This document shows, piece after piece, positions 9,517-18,110 of a DNA stretch of 64,000 nt. This DNA is from Rhodobacteraceae bacterium EL129 (GTDB lineage: Bacteria > Pseudomonadota > Alphaproteobacteria > Rhodobacterales > Rhodobacteraceae). Within the stretch, counting starts at the first letter, position 1; every line of letters starts with the position of its first letter. The notes beneath the pieces are model-generated. The model was not told the DNA's origin, did not search any database, and was given only the letters and a program-made list of their open reading frames with translations. A program made the translations under genes and the position numbers. The stretch covers positions 3,836,207 to 3,900,206 of the forward strand of contig ONZJ01000002.1 of NCBI GenBank assembly GCA_900313005.1, in the 5' to 3' direction.

Positions 9517-10518
9517 TTAGTTGATGCGGGCGACCACATAGTCGGCCAGATCATCCAGCATCTGACGCACGGGGTGCTCGGGCAGTTGACGGATCGCTGT
9601 TTGTGCCTTTGCAGTCCAGGCCAGAGCGTCGGCGCGTGTGGCATCCAGCGTGCCGTGTTTGTCCAGAAGCGCCAGCGCATACTCCAGATCCCCATCGCGT
9701 TGGTCGCCTTTTTCGATCGTCCGCACCCAAAAGGCGCGTTCTTCGGCATCGGCTTTGGCCACCGCCTTGATCACCGGTAAGGTCAGTTTACGTTCGCGGA
9801 AATCATCGCCCACGTTTTTGCCCGTCGCGGCAGATTGCCCCTGATAATCCAGCAGGTCATCCACGATCTGAAACGCGATGCCCAGCGCGTCGCCGTAGTC
9901 AAAGAGCGCCTGAACCTGCGCTTCAGGGGCACCTGCAATCACGCCACCCACTTCGGTGGCCGCTGAAAACAATGCCGCTGTCTTGCCACGTACCACTTGC
10001 AGATAAATGGCTTCATCCGTGCGCAGATCCCGCGCGGCGGTCAGTTGCAGAACTTCTCCCTCTGCAATGGTGGCCGAGGCATTGGACAGAATATCAAGGA
10101 CCCTCAGGGATCCGGTTTCCACCATCAACTGAAATGCACGTGAGAACAGATAGTCGCCGACCAGAACGCTTGATTTGTTGTCCCACAGAAGATTGGCAGT
10201 GGGCCGTCCCCGGCGCTGTCCGCTTTCGTCCACGACATCGTCGTGCAGCAAGGTCGCAGTATGGATGAATTCCACAGTTGACGCCAAATGCACGTCATAG
10301 GGGCCGTCATAGGCGCAGATTTCGGCGCTGGCCAAGGTCAACATCGGACGCAGCCGTTTGCCGCCTGCCTCAACCAAATGCGCGGTCACTTCGGGGATAC
10401 GCGGCGCATGCTCTGAGGTCATGCGCTCGCGGATCAATAGGTTCACCGCATCCATCCGGCCGCTTAAATGCGCGGCCAGTTGTTCATGTGGCTTGGTGGC
10501 GAGCTCATCCAATCCCAT
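9517..10518 (-). CDS. All-trans polyprenyl diphosphate synthase (octa/decaprenyl type)
   Basis: The enzyme condenses isopentenyl diphosphate units to make the side chain of ubiquinone. The 333-residue product carries both aspartate-rich motifs of trans-prenyltransferases, LLHDDVVDESGQRRGRPT (DDVVD at 93-97) and FQIVDDLLDYQ (DDLLD at 220-224), plus the GGKRLRP loop near residue 53. Chain length cannot be decided, but Rhodobacteraceae make ubiquinone-10, so decaprenyl is likely. A GTG lies one codon upstream, but GGGAG is spaced four bases from the ATG at 10518, so I used the ATG. Confidence 0.92.
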   Translation of the reverse strand: MGLDELATKPHEQLAAHLSGRMDAVNLLIRERMTSEHAPRIPEVTAHLVEAGGKRLRPMLTLASAEICAYDGPYDVHLASTVEFIHTATLLHDDVVDESGQRRGRPTANLLWDNKSSVLVGDYLFSRAFQLMVETGSLRVLDILSNASATIAEGEVLQLTAARDLRTDEAIYLQVVRGKTAALFSAATEVGGVIAGAPEAQVQALFDYGDALGIAFQIVDDLLDYQGQSAATGKNVGDDFRERKLTLPVIKAVAKADAEERAFWVRTIEKGDQRDGDLEYALALLDKHGTLDATRADALAWTAKAQTAIRQLPEHPVRQMLDDLADYVVARIN

Positions 10519-10530
10519 CACACTCCCGTC

Positions 10531-10556
10531 ACATCGCTCGACATTCCCTGCGATGT
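10531..10556. promoter_or_regulatory. Dyad in a 55-bp divergent promoter region
   Basis: The arms ACATCGC (10531-10537) and GCGATGT (10550-10556) are a perfect 7-bp inverted repeat with a 12-base spacer. They lie between the divergently transcribed polyprenyl synthase and DUF2007 genes. Its centre would fall near both promoters, so an operator is plausible. No regulator is identified. Confidence 0.3.
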
Positions 10557-10573
10557 ACCCCTAAATCAATCCC

Positions 10574-10792
10574 ATGAAACAACTGATGCGCACAACTGAC
10601 CCCACCGAGATCGCCTTTGCCAAAGCGTTGCTTCAGGGCGAGGGTATAGACTGCTTTGAATTGGACGTAAATATGAGCATCCTTGAGGGAGGCATCGGTA
10701 TTTTCCCTCGGCGCATCATGGTGGCTGAGGGTGATTTCATTGCAGCAGCGCGCGCCCTGCAGGACAATGGTTTACACGTCGATGAACAATGA
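10574..10792 (+). CDS. DUF2007 small protein
   Basis: A 72-residue protein whose sequence (MKQLMRTTDPTEIAFAKALL, then a GIFPRRIMVAEGDF segment) matches the DUF2007 'putative signal-transducing protein' family. That family has a compact ferredoxin-like fold of unknown role. Its last 11 bases overlap the start of the downstream tRNA methyltransferase, so coupled translation is likely. No clear ribosome binding site precedes the ATG, so a leaderless or weakly translated message is possible. Confidence 0.8.
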   Translation: MKQLMRTTDPTEIAFAKALLQGEGIDCFELDVNMSILEGGIGIFPRRIMVAEGDFIAAARALQDNGLHVDEQ

Positions 10793-11549
10793 CTGGGCGG
10801 AAGACGCGCTGACCCATGATGACTTTTTGGGGGGGCGGCTGAAACTGACCCAACCGCGCGACGGTTACCGCGCCGGAATTGATCCGGTGTTGCTGGCGGC
10901 ATCCGTGCCAGCCAAAGCGGGCCAAACCGTCTTTGATATCGGGTGTGGCGTCGGGGCCGCGATGCTGTGTGTGGCGGTGCGCGTCCCAGGGGTGAAGGTC
11001 GCTGGGCTGGAAATTCAGGCGCAGTACGCAGTATTGGCACGCCGCAATGCCCAGGCCGCTGGTATCGAGGCAGACATCTACACCGGGGCGCTTGATTCAA
11101 TGCCCGAGGCCTTGCGCCAACGGCAATTTGATCACGTTATCGCCAATCCTCCTTATTTCCTCCGTTCCACCAGTGTTGCCGCCCAGGATGCGGGCCGAGA
11201 ACGTGCAATGGGCGAAGACACGCCCTTGGCACAATGGGTTAAGGCGGCTGCCAAGCGCTGTGCACCCAAGGGCACGGTCACGATGATCCAGCGAGCCGAC
11301 AGGCTGCCCGAGCTTCTGGAGGCGTTCTCAGCACATCTGGGCTCGGTTGCGGTTCAGCCGCTCATCCCACGCCGTGGAAAACCGGCGCGATTGGTCCTGA
11401 TCCGTGGGCGCAACGGGGGGCGGGCCGATTTTTTGATCCACGATGGATGGCTGCTTCACGAGGGTGAGGAGCATCCCGGTGATAGAGAAAACTACACAAA
11501 TGCAACTGGTTGCATCCTTCGGAAAGGGGCGACGTTACCATTTCGTTAA
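10782..11549 (+). CDS. tRNA1(Val) adenine-37 N6-methyltransferase-like protein (TrmN6/YfiC family)
   Basis: An S-adenosylmethionine-dependent N6-adenine methyltransferase of 255 residues. The first part holds the substrate segment RLKLTQPRDGYRAGIDPVLL, typical of the YfiC/TrmN6 family. The SAM motif FDIGCGVGAA is at 51-60 and the catalytic NPPYF at 122-126 (N6-adenine motif IV). The frame is open from 10683, but the ATG at 10782 matches the family N-terminus and overlaps the DUF2007 stop by 11 bases. In E. coli the relative modifies A37 of tRNA1(Val); the exact tRNA target here is inferred. Confidence 0.88.
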   Translation: MNNDWAEDALTHDDFLGGRLKLTQPRDGYRAGIDPVLLAASVPAKAGQTVFDIGCGVGAAMLCVAVRVPGVKVAGLEIQAQYAVLARRNAQAAGIEADIYTGALDSMPEALRQRQFDHVIANPPYFLRSTSVAAQDAGRERAMGEDTPLAQWVKAAAKRCAPKGTVTMIQRADRLPELLEAFSAHLGSVAVQPLIPRRGKPARLVLIRGRNGGRADFLIHDGWLLHEGEEHPGDRENYTNATGCILRKGATLPFR

Positions 11550-11670
11550 CACTTTGCATCCAGTCTTAGGCAATGATCCGCAGTCAATGATGCAACCGCA
11601 GCGTGACAGAAGTAGCGAAATGTGGTGCTATTGGCTGGCTAAGACTGAAACCTGCACAAGGAGACTTTCT

Positions 11671-11841
11671 ATGAGCCTAAGTTCGCATCTCACCGAACTG
11701 AAACGTAAACACCAAGATCTCTCAGACCGGGTCGAAGAGGAGCAGCGCGCTCCAGGCTCCTCGGATTTGGCGATCGCAGACCTCAAGAAACAAAAATTAA
11801 GGCTCAAAGAAGAGATTGAGCGTCTGTCTGTCAGCGCTTAG
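11671..11841 (+). CDS. YdcH-type DUF465 small helical protein
   Basis: A 56-residue protein (MSLSSHLTELKRKHQDLSDR to LKEEIERLSVSA) of the DUF465/YdcH family. It is predicted to be a helical hairpin or coiled coil throughout. The ribosome binding site AAGGAGA is six to seven bases before the ATG, and the roughly 120-bp leader upstream suggests its own promoter. Its 3' end overlaps the convergent LysR gene by 11 bases. The function of the family is unknown. Confidence 0.85.
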   Translation: MSLSSHLTELKRKHQDLSDRVEEEQRAPGSSDLAIADLKKQKLRLKEEIERLSVSA

Positions 11842-12784
11842 GCGACGGCACCTCTGATACATCCATAATATCGTGATGTTGCGTCAGGTCTTCCATTTCA
11901 GAGGCCTGACGTAAAATCCATTCGCGCAACGCTTTTATGTTGGGTCGATTCTGGCTGCCCTCCTGGCACAGGATGCGGAATCGCGCCTGCGTGCCTAGGG
12001 CCAGCCTATACGGGGCCACCAGGCGGCCTGTGATGATGTCGTGGTGCACCAGCGTGTTGCGACCCAATGTGATGCCTGCTCCGGATACAGCGGCATTGAT
12101 CGCGTGATCGGGCTGCGAGAAGTGAATGCCTTGCTTGGGTGTGAAATCCACGCCATTCGCGCGGAACCACGTGGGCCAATCGGTTGAAAGCGATAGAAAA
12201 TCCATTGAATCATCTATGATCAGTGGCGCGTCGCGCAGGCTTTCTATTGTGGGGTATTGCTTGGCCAAGTCCGGTGTCATGACCGGTGTCACCCATTCGT
12301 CATCCAGCGGTGCCGCATGCAATCCGGTGTCCGGGCCCAACCCAAACCGAATGGCCACATCTATCTCATCGCGTTCAAAATCCTTGAGGGTCAGACTGGC
12401 TGAAAATCGCAGTTCGATGTCGGGGTGGTCTCGGGCAAATTCAAACAGACGCGGGGCCAACCATTTCGCCGTGAAAGCCGGACCTGCCGTGATCACCACC
12501 GATCCGCTGTCCTGTATCCGCCGGGCGGATCGCCAGGCAGCCCCCAGAATTTCAAAGCCATCCTTGGCGCCGGGGGCTAAGGCGCGACCGGCCTCGGTCA
12601 ATTCCACCGCACGATTGAGGCGATGAAACAAAGGCGCGCCCAAATGCTCCTCTAGGGATTTGATCTGAAAGCTGAGCGCTGCGGGTGTGACATTCAATTC
12701 AGCAGCGGCTTGTTGAAACGACATGTGCCGAGCCGCCGCATCAAAGGCGCGCAGAGCGGTCAAGGGGGGTAAGCGATCCGGCAT
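11831..12784 (-). CDS. LysR-family transcriptional regulator, GcvA type
   Basis: A 317-residue regulator with an N-terminal winged helix (LTALRAFDAAARHMSFQQAA with the recognition-helix region VTPAALSFQIKSLEEHLG, residues 8-48) and a periplasmic-binding-protein-like effector domain (about 90-300). The phrase PLFHRLNRAVELTEAGRAL and the WLAPRLFEF segment are typical of the GcvA-like branch. It faces a 39-residue ORF across 112 bp, and a symmetrical TTAAGT/ACTTAA site lies six bases upstream of its start. Autoregulation and control of the small divergent ORF are inferred. The effector is unknown. Confidence 0.9.
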   Translation of the reverse strand: MPDRLPPLTALRAFDAAARHMSFQQAAAELNVTPAALSFQIKSLEEHLGAPLFHRLNRAVELTEAGRALAPGAKDGFEILGAAWRSARRIQDSGSVVITAGPAFTAKWLAPRLFEFARDHPDIELRFSASLTLKDFERDEIDVAIRFGLGPDTGLHAAPLDDEWVTPVMTPDLAKQYPTIESLRDAPLIIDDSMDFLSLSTDWPTWFRANGVDFTPKQGIHFSQPDHAINAAVSGAGITLGRNTLVHHDIITGRLVAPYRLALGTQARFRILCQEGSQNRPNIKALREWILRQASEMEDLTQHHDIMDVSEVPSPKR

Positions 12785-12789
12785 TTCAG

Positions 12790-12804
12790 TTAAGTATCAC
12801 TTAA
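12790..12804. promoter_or_regulatory. LysR-box-like palindrome
   Basis: TTAAGT-ATC-ACTTAA is a perfect dyad containing the T-N11-A pattern typical of LysR-type operators. It lies just upstream of the LysR start (12784) in the space shared with the divergent small ORF at 12897. That is where an autoregulatory site would be expected. Confidence 0.55.
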
Positions 12805-12896
12805 GTGAAGCCAAAGAAAGTCTCGTTTGTCGCCTGCGTTTTAAATGCGCATATTGAGTTCAGACAACAAATGCTGACATGATTAAGGAACATCAG

Positions 12897-13016
12897 ATGA
12901 TTGAAGCACCCACAACGAATCGCACACGTGATGCCATCCGCGCCGCGCACGAAGCGCGTGGGAACGCCCTGGTCGATGTCCTGCGGTGGCTGCGTAAACC
13001 TTTTCCTTCCGAGTGA
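12897..13016 (+). CDS. Small 39-residue ORF divergent from LysR
   Basis: The predicted product begins MIEAPTTNRTRDAIRAAHEA and ends WLRKPFPSE. It has a ribosome binding site (TAAGGAA) about seven bases upstream and is followed 30 bp later by a strong terminator, so it is probably a real transcription unit. It looks like one amphipathic helix rich in Arg, Ala and His. I do not recognise its family with confidence. Its position opposite a LysR gene and operator-like dyad suggests it is regulated by that protein. Confidence 0.6.
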   Translation: MIEAPTTNRTRDAIRAAHEARGNALVDVLRWLRKPFPSE

Positions 13017-13045
13017 TCGTTGCAAGCGTCTTTCGGAAAGACAAA

Positions 13046-13074
13046 GGGCCGGTCGTGATGACCGGCCCTTTTTT
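13046..13074 (+). terminator. Rho-independent terminator after the small ORF
   Basis: Perfect 9-bp arms GGGCCGGTC and GACCGGCCC with a 5-base loop are followed by six T. A smaller hairpin (GTCTTT/AAAGAC) precedes it. It lies 18 bp from the phaB stop on the other strand and has an AAA run on the far side, so it may act for both directions. Confidence 0.85.
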
Positions 13075-13092
13075 GCTGTGCTAGGTCTGAGA

Positions 13093-13815
13093 TCAGACGA
13101 AGAATTGTGCGCCGTTGGCCGAGATGGTCGAGCCGTTCACAAATTGCGAATCCTCGGAGGCCAGGAAGGTCACACAGCGTGCGATCTCTTCTGGCTCGCC
13201 CAAACGACCCGCTGGGATCTGCGCGATGATGCTCTCACGTACCTTCTCAGGCACAGCCATAACCATTTCAGTGGCGATGTAGCCGGGGCAGATGGCGTTG
13301 GCGGTGATGCCCGCGCGTGCGCCTTCTTGGGCCAATGACTTCACGATGCCCAGATCGCCTGCTTTGGTCGCGGCATAGTTCACCTGTGCGAACTGGCCTT
13401 TTTGGCCGTTGATCGAGCTGATCACGATGACACGGCCAAATTTACGTTCCCGCATGCCGGGCCAGATGGGGTGCACGGTGTTGAATACGCCGGTCAGGTT
13501 CGTGTCGATCACCTGATGCCACTGCTCGGGGGTCATCTTGTGGAACGGGGCGTCACGGGTGATGCCGGCGTTGGCGACAACGATGTCGATGGGGCCTACT
13601 TCGGCTTCGACCTTGGCGATGCCAGCGGCGGATTCGTCATAATCGGCGACGTTCCATTTGTAGGTGTTGATGCCGGTTTCCGCGCTGAATGCCGCGGCGG
13701 CTTCATCGTTGCCCGCGTAGGTGGCGGCGACGTTGTAGCCCTCGGCCTTCAATGCTTTCGAGATGGCCGCGCCGATACCGCGCGATCCACCGGTGACAAG
13801 TGCTGTTCGTGCCAT
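13093..13815 (-). CDS. phaB: Acetoacetyl-CoA reductase (NADPH)
   Basis: PhaB reduces acetoacetyl-CoA to (R)-3-hydroxybutyryl-CoA for polyhydroxybutyrate synthesis. The 240-residue SDR has the cofactor loop TGGSRGIG (8-15), NAG at 82-84, and the active site with Ser133/134, Tyr147 and Lys151 in ISSINGQKGQFAQVNYAATKAG, a sequence highly characteristic of PhaB. The start at 13815 has GGAGG five bases upstream; an ATG four codons earlier lacks this. It lies downstream of phaA but behind a terminator and a likely PhaR site, so it can be transcribed independently. Confidence 0.95.
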   Translation of the reverse strand: MARTALVTGGSRGIGAAISKALKAEGYNVAATYAGNDEAAAAFSAETGINTYKWNVADYDESAAGIAKVEAEVGPIDIVVANAGITRDAPFHKMTPEQWHQVIDTNLTGVFNTVHPIWPGMRERKFGRVIVISSINGQKGQFAQVNYAATKAGDLGIVKSLAQEGARAGITANAICPGYIATEMVMAVPEKVRESIIAQIPAGRLGEPEEIARCVTFLASEDSQFVNGSTISANGAQFFV

Positions 13816-13874
13816 GGGGTCCTCCATTATGGCTGAATTCTCTTGGCAACTCTGTTACTCTTTGATTGGGTGAT

Positions 13875-13939
13875 GCGCAATATTATTGCGCGAGCAAATT
13901 GCCGCAGTGCAGCTAATATTTGCGATTATTTGCTCAAGA
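13875..13939 (-). promoter_or_regulatory. Candidate PhaR-binding cluster upstream of phaB
   Basis: A perfect 17-bp palindrome GCGCAATA-T-TATTGCGC (13875-13891) is followed by overlapping TTGC/GCAA and TGC/GCAG motifs through 13935. Examples are TTGC-GCGA-GCAA at 13886-13897 and GCAGTGCAG. PhaR repressors of Paracoccus and Rhodobacter recognise TGC-rich dyads of the CTGC-N3/4-GCAG kind. The location, about 60-120 bp upstream of the phaB start, fits a repressor of PHB genes. Assignment to PhaR is inference. Confidence 0.5.
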
Positions 13940-13952
13940 CAGGTCGTTCAAT

Positions 13953-13982
13953 GAAAAAGAGGCGTCCGGTCAGACGCCCCTT
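13953..13982 (-). terminator. Terminator after phaA (leftward)
   Basis: Arms GGCGTC (13961-13966) and GACGCC (13973-13978) form a hairpin. Read on the minus strand it is followed by TCTTTTT, a good termination signal placed 25 bp beyond the phaA stop. On the plus strand it is followed by CCTTTT, so it could act in both directions. Confidence 0.7.
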
Positions 13983-14006
13983 TTCTGGTATGATTCGGGC
14001 GCAGAG

Positions 14007-15182
14007 TTATGGGCGCTCAAGGCACATGGCCACGCCCATTCCACCACCGATGCACAGGGTGGCGAGACCTTTCTTGGCATCGCGTCGCTGCATTTCAAAC
14101 AGCAGCGTGTTCAGAACACGACAGCCTGAGGCGCCGATGGGGTGACCAATGGCAATGGCACCGCCGTTGACGTTTACGATGGACGGATCCCAGCCCATGT
14201 CCTTGTTTACGGCACAGGCTTGGGCTGCGAAGGCTTCGTTGGCTTCCACCAGGTCCAGATCGTCCACGGACCAGCCGGCCTTGTCCAGCGCCTTGCGCGA
14301 AGCGTAGATCGGACCAACACCCATTACGGATGGGTCAAGACCCGCCGTTGCATAAGAGGCGATACGCGCAAGCGGCTGGATACCACGTTTCTCGGCGTCG
14401 TCTGCGCTCATCAGCAGCACAGCAGCAGCACCGTCGTTCAGGCCCGAGGCGTTGGCGGCAGTAACCGAGCCCTCTTTGGCGAAGGCTGGGCGCATTTTCT
14501 GCATGGCTTCGATGTTGGCACCGTGACGGATGTATTCATCCTTGTTTACTTCGATGTCGCCCTTGCGAGTTTTGACGGTGAAGGTGATCACTTCGTCATC
14601 AAATTTCCCAGCGTTTTGAGCAGCTTCGGCTTTGTTTTGCGAACCGACTGCAAACTCATCCTGCATATCGCGGCTGATCTGCCATTGCTCGGCGACGTTC
14701 TCGGCGGTTTGGCCCATGTGGTAGCCGTTAAAGGCATCCCACAGACCGTCGCGGATCATCGTGTCGATGTATTTCATGTCGCCCATTTTGTGCCCTGCAC
14801 GCAGATGCGCGGCGTGGGGGCTTAAAGTCATGTTTTCCTGGCCCCCTGCGGCGACGATGGATGCGTCACCCAATTGGATGTGCTGAGCACCCAGTGCCAC
14901 GGCGCGCAAGCCCGACCCACAGACCTGGTTGATGCCCCAGGCGGATGCCTCTTTCGGCAGGCCGGCGTTGATGTGTGCCTGCCGGGCCGGGTTTTGCCCT
15001 TGGGCCGCTGTCAGAACCTGGCCAAGAATGGTTTCGGACACTTCGTCTTTGCTGACGCCCGCGCGTTCAACGATGGCTTCCAGGACGGCAGCGCCCAGGT
15101 CGTGGGCGGGTGTATTGGCAAACGAGCCACCAAACGAGCCAACAGCGGTGCGAGCCGCAGATGCGATTACGACATTGGTCAA
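14007..15182 (-). CDS. phaA: Acetyl-CoA acetyltransferase (beta-ketothiolase)
   Basis: PhaA condenses two acetyl-CoA to acetoacetyl-CoA, the first step of PHB synthesis. The 391-residue product has the thiolase catalytic residues at near-standard positions: Cys88 ([14 protein letters not shown]), His347 (GHPIGASG) and Cys377 (LCIGGGMG). The frame runs upstream to 15230, but a TTG at 15182 has GGAGGA six bases before it and gives exactly the family length and N-terminus [14 protein letters not shown], so a TTG start is very likely. A terminator separates it from phaB. Confidence 0.95.
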   Translation of the reverse strand: MTNVVIASAARTAVGSFGGSFANTPAHDLGAAVLEAIVERAGVSKDEVSETILGQVLTAAQGQNPARQAHINAGLPKEASAWGINQVCGSGLRAVALGAQHIQLGDASIVAAGGQENMTLSPHAAHLRAGHKMGDMKYIDTMIRDGLWDAFNGYHMGQTAENVAEQWQISRDMQDEFAVGSQNKAEAAQNAGKFDDEVITFTVKTRKGDIEVNKDEYIRHGANIEAMQKMRPAFAKEGSVTAANASGLNDGAAAVLLMSADDAEKRGIQPLARIASYATAGLDPSVMGVGPIYASRKALDKAGWSVDDLDLVEANEAFAAQACAVNKDMGWDPSIVNVNGGAIAIGHPIGASGCRVLNTLLFEMQRRDAKKGLATLCIGGGMGVAMCLERP

Positions 15183-15311
15183 GATAAGTCCTCCATAAGA
15201 AAATGTCTGAAGGATGCCTGATTCGCGCAATTAAATTTCGCGCCAAACATCCCAGCTTGGAGGTTTCATATCTCAGATGCCGCGATGCGGCAACCAACGG
15301 AATGTCGCAGG

Positions 15312-16154
15312 TTAAGCGGTGATCTGCTGTTCGCTGGGGGATAACCAAGGCGGGCGGACCGTGGGCGCGCCAAAGTAGTAGCCCTGCAGGCAATCGATTC
15401 CCATTGCGGTCAAAAAGGCTGCGTCATGTGGTTGCTCGACACATTCAGCCACTGTGACCATATCAAACTGTTCGGCAATTGACGCGAGAGCGGCGGTGAG
15501 AATCTGATTGTCGGAATTTTCGCATATACCTCTGATGAATTCGCCATCAATTTTCAGGATGTCGAAGTAGAAATCGCGCAGATATCGGAAGGAGGTATAC
15601 CCGGACCCAAAATCATCCAGCGCAAAGCTTATGCCCTTGGCCTGTAACTCGTTCATGAAGCTCACCACCAGTTCGGGGACGGTCATGGCAGAGCGTTCGG
15701 TGATTTCCAGGATCAACCGTTCGGCGACAGTCGGATCTTTGGCAAGCCCCCGTTTAAGCACCCGCATCCACCGCGGATATCCGATCGAGCGCGCTGACAT
15801 GTTGATCGCCAAGCGCAGGTCAGGATGCATCGAGAGGGCACGAATGCCTTTTTCCAGTGCAAGGCAGTCGATGATGCGTCCCGTTTCCGTTTCTTCGATT
15901 GCACCGATAAAGTCCTTGGCCGGAATGATGCGCCCGGTTTCATCCAACACGCGAATCAGACCTTCATAAAAGGCAGGGCGGGATTGGTCACCGGCGGGCA
16001 CAATGGCCTGATAGGCCAGCATCACCTGTTTGTGCCGCACCGCCTGCTCGACCATCTGTATGGTTGACTGATCCCGCGCCGCAACGGCATAGGACAAGGG
16101 GTCATTGTGACCGGCCGGGGTATCCGCTTTGATCCGTCTGCTTTCGCGCACCAC
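15312..16154 (-). CDS. EAL-domain cyclic-di-GMP phosphodiesterase
   Basis: A stand-alone EAL protein of about 280 residues with no sensor domain or transmembrane segment. Signature positions are present: YEGLIRV (an EGL version of the EAL motif), INMSARSIG, LEITERSA, LDDFGSGYTSFRYL, DILKIDGEFI, ECVEQ and QGYYFG. The metal and catalytic residues (Glu, Asn, Glu, Asp, Lys, Glu) therefore look intact, and hydrolysis of c-di-GMP to pGpG is likely. The frame extends to a TTG at 16175. The GTG at 16154 has GGAGG five bases upstream and was chosen. Confidence 0.88.
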   Translation of the reverse strand: MVRESRRIKADTPAGHNDPLSYAVAARDQSTIQMVEQAVRHKQVMLAYQAIVPAGDQSRPAFYEGLIRVLDETGRIIPAKDFIGAIEETETGRIIDCLALEKGIRALSMHPDLRLAINMSARSIGYPRWMRVLKRGLAKDPTVAERLILEITERSAMTVPELVVSFMNELQAKGISFALDDFGSGYTSFRYLRDFYFDILKIDGEFIRGICENSDNQILTAALASIAEQFDMVTVAECVEQPHDAAFLTAMGIDCLQGYYFGAPTVRPPWLSPSEQQITA

Positions 16155-16271
16155 TGTCGCCTCCACATTGTTCAAGGTTCACAGGCTGCAAGGTTCCGGC
16201 TAAGGAATTCTTAAGCTAACAATTTGAAACATTGCTGGGACGCCCGAAACTGGCGTCTTGAGGAGGATGAC

Positions 16272-16844
16272 ATGTCGGAGCGATGCGGCTGGGCGGGCCC
16301 GGATGAGATGTATCTGGCGTATCATGATACCGAATGGGGCGTTCCTGAATACGACAGCCGTGCCTTGTGGGAAAAGCTGATCCTGGATGGGTTTCAGGCC
16401 GGACTGGCCTGGATCACGATCCTGCGCAAAAGAGACAACTTTCGCGAGGCCTTTGCCGGGTTTGACCCTTATATTATTGCCGAATGGGGCGAAGAAGATG
16501 TCCAGCGTTTGTTGGGCAATTCGGGTATTATCCGCCATCGTGGAAAGATCGAGGCGACGATTACAAACGCACGTGCTTGGATCGCAATCGAAGCGGAGCA
16601 GGGCTTTGATACCTTTATGTGGAATTACATGGATGGCAAACCTTTGCAAAACAGCTGGGTTAGTTTGGATCAGGTTCCGGCTCATACGCCCCTGTCTCAT
16701 GAAATTTCCAAGGATTTGAAGAAACGTGGATTCAAATTTTGCGGGCCCACCATTGTCTATGCGTGGATGCAGGCCACGGGTTTGATCAACGATCATTTGG
16801 TGGGTTGTCCCTGCCACGCGAAGGTCAAGGCATTGGCCAAATGA
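16272..16844 (+). CDS. tag: DNA-3-methyladenine glycosylase I
   Basis: Tag removes 3-methyladenine from alkylated DNA. The 190-residue product has the family zinc-site pattern (RCGW near the N-terminus, YHDTEWG with His18, and a C-terminal GCPCHAK) and the helix GIIRHRGKI. The position corresponding to E. coli Glu38 is Asp39 here, in LILDGFQAGLAW. The ATG at 16272 follows AGGAGG by five bases, so the longer frame from 16224 is not used. rlmN starts shortly downstream on the same strand. Confidence 0.93.
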   Translation: MSERCGWAGPDEMYLAYHDTEWGVPEYDSRALWEKLILDGFQAGLAWITILRKRDNFREAFAGFDPYIIAEWGEEDVQRLLGNSGIIRHRGKIEATITNARAWIAIEAEQGFDTFMWNYMDGKPLQNSWVSLDQVPAHTPLSHEISKDLKKRGFKFCGPTIVYAWMQATGLINDHLVGCPCHAKVKALAK

Positions 16845-16898
16845 CAGTCATGCGCCTTGTGCAAGGATCGCCGGTGGAAATCGCCCGTCAAATCCTAT

Positions 16899-18110
16899 AT
16901 GCACCCTGATCTGATGAATAACGAAGCAACCCCAACGCCAAGTGCGCCGATCACACAGGATGTGATGACGATCCCCCGGAAGCTGCCGGAGGGGCCGATC
17001 AACCTTGTTGGCCTGACACGCGAGGCCCTGCGCGAGACATTGATCGCCCATGGGACACCGGAAAAGCAGGCCAAGATGCGCATGGGCCAGATCTGGCAGT
17101 GGATCTATCAATGGGGTGTACGCGATTTCGATGCAATGACGAACCTGTCCAAGGCCTATCGCGCGGACCTCGCCGAAAAATTTGTGATTGCCGTGCCCGA
17201 TGTCATTACCCGCCAGCTGAGCGATGACGGGACGCGCAAATATTTGGTACGCATTGCTGGTGGGCATGAGGTTGAGGTGGTCTATATCCCCGAAACCGAT
17301 CGTGGAACGCTGTGCATTTCCTCGCAAGTGGGCTGCACATTGACCTGTTCGTTCTGCCACACAGGCACTCAGAAACTTGTGCGCAATCTGACAGCAGGTG
17401 AAATCATCGGTCAGGTGATGGTCGCACGGGATGATCTGGGCGAATGGCCCGAACCCGGCACACGGTCAGAAGAGGGGCCTCGTCTGCTCTCGAACATCGT
17501 GCTGATGGGCATGGGCGAACCCTTGTACAACTTCGACAACGTGCGCGACGCGATGAAGATCGCGATGGACCCGGAGGGCATCCAACTGTCACGCCGCCGG
17601 ATCACGCTCAGCACGTCAGGTGTGGTGCCCGAGATTGCCAAAACCGCCCAAGAGATTGGGTGCCTGCTGGCCGTTAGTTTTCACGCCACCACGGATGAGG
17701 TGCGAGACAAGCTGGTGCCGATCAACAAGCGCTGGAACATCGAAACATTGCTGACGGCGTTGCGCGAGTATCCGAAGGTCAGCAATTCCGAGCGGATCAC
17801 ATTTGAATACGTGATGCTGAAAGATGTGAACGATTCTGATGCCGATGCACGTCGTCTGGTGCAACTGATCAAGGGCATACCGGCCAAGATCAACTTGATC
17901 CCCTTTAACGAATGGCCCGGTGCGCCTTATGTGCGCAGTGACTGGCCCCGGATCAAAGCATTTGCGGATATCATCCATGATGCAGGCTATGCCAGCCCGA
18001 TCCGCAAACCGCGGGGCGAAGACATCATGGCCGCTTGTGGTCAGCTCAAGTCCGCGACGGAACGTGCCCGGAAGTCGAAAAAGCAGATTGAGGCTGAGGC
18101 GAAGTTGTAA
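16899..18110 (+). CDS. rlmN: Dual-specificity 23S rRNA A2503 / tRNA A37 C2-methyltransferase RlmN
   Basis: RlmN is a radical-SAM enzyme that methylates C2 of A2503 in 23S rRNA and of A37 in some tRNAs. The core has the 4Fe-4S motif [11 protein letters not shown], the segment [17 protein letters not shown], and the C-terminal conserved cysteine in MAACGQLKS needed for the methyl-transfer intermediate. The start is uncertain. Candidates are ATG 16857, 16899 and 16914, none with a good ribosome binding site; conservation begins near [18 protein letters not shown], so 16899 or 16914 is most likely. Confidence 0.94.
   Translation: MHPDLMNNEATPTPSAPITQDVMTIPRKLPEGPINLVGLTREALRETLIAHGTPEKQAKMRMGQIWQWIYQWGVRDFDAMTNLSKAYRADLAEKFVIAVPDVITRQLSDDGTRKYLVRIAGGHEVEVVYIPETDRGTLCISSQVGCTLTCSFCHTGTQKLVRNLTAGEIIGQVMVARDDLGEWPEPGTRSEEGPRLLSNIVLMGMGEPLYNFDNVRDAMKIAMDPEGIQLSRRRITLSTSGVVPEIAKTAQEIGCLLAVSFHATTDEVRDKLVPINKRWNIETLLTALREYPKVSNSERITFEYVMLKDVNDSDADARRLVQLIKGIPAKINLIPFNEWPGAPYVRSDWPRIKAFADIIHDAGYASPIRKPRGEDIMAACGQLKSATERARKSKKQIEAEAKL

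Noticed and set aside
13029..13042. Hairpin GTCTTT/AAAGAC as a separate regulatory site
   Set aside because: It lies directly before a strong terminator and is short; it is more likely part of the termination region.
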